A DNA stretch of 64,000 bases from Larimichthys crocea (taxonomy: Eukaryota > Chordata > Actinopteri > Sciaenidae), in the NCBI RefSeq assembly GCF_000972845.2, contig NC_040016.1, forward strand, positions 15,662,967-15,726,966. Direction: 5' to 3'. Positions within the stretch are counted from its first letter, which is position 1. Every line of letters begins with the position of its first letter. This document shows positions 62,490 to 64,000 of the stretch, piece after piece. The position numbers and the translations under genes are program-made. Under the pieces are notes generated by a model that worked only from the letters and a program-made list of their open reading frames with translations, had not been told where the DNA came from and did not search any database.

Positions 62490-62866
62490 AAATAGTATTA
62501 TTAAATACATTTTTGTACTTGTCAACTTGAGTATTTTAAATCGGTGCTACTTTATACTTCTCTTTATACTTCCACTACATTTATTTGCTGTATATTTGAC
62601 TTTGACATTATCAGTATATGAAATATATGAAAATGATCACCACCATGACCAGCAACAACATTAACTATTAATTAATGTTCCTCAGATGTAAAATTAAAAT
62701 GTACTTTTACTTTTGGTACTTTCAGTACATTTTTTTGCTGACACTTCTGAATTTTTACCAAGAAAGCTTTAGAATGAAAGATTTTTAACTTATGACTAAC
62801 AGCATTTTGGAGTGTTGTATGACTAATTTAGTTAGGTAGGAGATCAGAATACTTCTCCCACTTTTA
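62490..62866 (-). mobile_element. hAT-like non-autonomous element, same family as 27247-28114
   Basis: In the forward direction it runs acatttttgtacttgtcaac, ttgagtattttaaatcggtg, ctactttatacttctc, ccactacatttatttgctg, gtacttttacttttgg, and agatcagaatacttctccca. This is the reverse complement of the family order, ending near a degraded TTCTTCCACCACTG terminus. It is diverged and non-coding. Confidence 0.65.
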
Positions 62867-63552
62867 ATTGAATATGACAGATTACAGAGTGTGTGTGTAA
62901 AAGATAAGCAGATATGCAGAGAAATAACGTTGTGCTCACATAGACATTTTACATAACATATAACTGATTAATTTATGTCTATTTTTTATTTTGCCAATTT
63001 AAAAATGATTATCTTTATCGTGGGATGTGCTCAATAGGTGTTTCCATTTCTATGAAATAAATAGAAATTGTAATCAATTTGAAAAAGTAAACAAAAAGAC
63101 AAAAGAAAACACTACAACAAGAGCACACTACAACCCCCCCTGCCACTTGCCATCCCCACACCGCTGATTCAGTCAGCCACATATATGCATGTCTCAACTC
63201 CCCAAAGACAGTGGACAGTTGGGGTGGCCTGCTGATTAATTTCAACCTCCCCCCGCTTCCCTCTGCCTCCTCCTGCTCCTGCCATCCCTCCAACCATCTC
63301 TGCATCCCTCCATCTATCCCTCCCCTACTCTGCAAAGGGCAACAGCTCCAGAGGTCTACCATATGGGCCAGTGTCTGAGCGGCTGACTGCCTGCCTCCCT
63401 GCAGCTTGCATGTGTGTGTGTGTGCGTGTGTGTGTGTGTTTGATTCAAGCCTGTGCTGACTGTTAGCCTGCCCCACCTGTTCCTCTGTAACAACAGACCA
63501 GACCACTCCTCTACAGGCCATCCAGGCAGGCTGGTGGACAGATAGATAAACA
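62867..63552. other. Intergenic DNA with a C-rich stretch
   Basis: The stretch 63120-63400 is C-rich on the + strand (ccccccctgccacttgcc, cctccctccatctatccctcc). A long minus-strand open frame there is explained by low stop density in this composition. A short interrupted TG tract lies at 63411-63440. Confidence 0.5.
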
Positions 63553-63569
63553 AACAGACAGACAGACAA

Positions 63570-63641
<72 letters not shown>
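63553..63641 (+). repeat. (GACA)n followed by (GATA)18 microsatellite
   Basis: Short GACA units pass into a pure GATA tract of about 70 bp (63570-63641). GATA/GACA (Bkm-type) tracts are common in vertebrates and highly variable in length. Confidence 0.95.
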
Positions 63642-64000
63642 GTTGAGAGGGAGATGAGAGATATGCAGATGTGACAGTAGGGTTTTGAAAAGATTTCAAT
63701 CAAACATGACAGTCAAATGAGTGATGAGCATCTGTAAATCATGTTGCTGATAAACACCTGCCAAGTCATTAGAAAACTCACTGAAGAGACGGAAAATGAG
63801 TCGGAAAAAAAGAAACACAGATGGATGGACCACGCAACAGACAAACAGATGAGCAGACAATAAGAGATTAAAAAATATGGAATAATTTATTCTCAAAATA
63901 TGAATGACAGACTGCAGGGAACAGACTGTGGTATAGACACAACACACTGCTCCCTAAACACCCGAGGACATAGGACTATAATGAACGAGAACTTGGGGGT
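63642..64000. other. Intergenic DNA at the right edge
   Basis: AT-rich DNA with no gene, repeat or motif that I can support. Confidence 0.5.

Noticed and set aside
63015..63569. Minus-strand open frame of 184 codons near the right edge
   Set aside because: It runs through a C-rich tract and a TG repeat, where stops on this strand are scarce. It has no domain and no splice or start context.
63553..63641. GATA/GACA array as a CRISPR-like or satellite array
   Set aside because: The unit is 4 bp with no spacers, so it is an ordinary microsatellite.

Overview
The window looks like nuclear DNA of a ray-finned fish, probably a spiny-rayed (acanthomorph) teleost. The evidence is split genes with GT-AG introns, an AT-rich background, many (CA)n, (GA)n and (GATA)n microsatellites, and remnants of dispersed repeats that I associate with teleost genomes. 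No bacterial-type operon, phage, CRISPR array, rRNA or intact tRNA gene was seen. Most open frames in the window are chance frames in introns or intergenic DNA.

Two protein-coding genes are supported exon by exon, and they point towards each other. The left third (1 to about 16.4 kb, + strand) holds the 3' part of a TOX-family HMG-box gene, best matched to tox2. It has six coding exons giving 393 C-terminal residues. The N-terminal exons and promoter lie off the left edge. Exons 2 and 3 encode the lysine-rich nuclear localisation stretch and the HMG box. The last exon encodes only the conserved C-terminal tail, and about 2 kb of likely 3' UTR follows.

The right half (about 30.8 to 58.4 kb, - strand) holds a complete alpha-1 syntrophin gene, snta1. 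Eight coding exons keep frame across every junction and encode 486 residues with the family layout: a PH domain split by a PDZ domain, a second PH domain and a C-terminal syntrophin-unique region. Intron 2 is about 16 kb and contains several repeat remnants. The first coding exon has an in-frame stop just upstream of the ATG and a possible 5' UTR splice acceptor.

The 14 kb between the genes (16.4-30.8 kb) has no recognisable protein gene. It holds repeat remnants, a TAAT-rich block containing a paired-homeodomain-type palindrome, and a promoter-like patch with a perfect RFX-type X-box palindrome between two CCAAT boxes. The 5.6 kb right of snta1 holds a hAT-like element remnant and a long GATA microsatellite.

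The two genes have unrelated jobs. Tox2 is a nuclear DNA-binding regulator and snta1 is a membrane-cytoskeleton adaptor. As I recall, both human genes are on chromosome 20, so their linkage here fits an old neighbourhood rather than a shared pathway. I did not find an undescribed multi-gene system. The more unusual items are perfect hairpins and perfect tandem duplications in introns, the X-box/CCAAT cluster, the P3-like site, and two unexplained open stretches at 17.25-17.46 kb and 38.7-39.1 kb.
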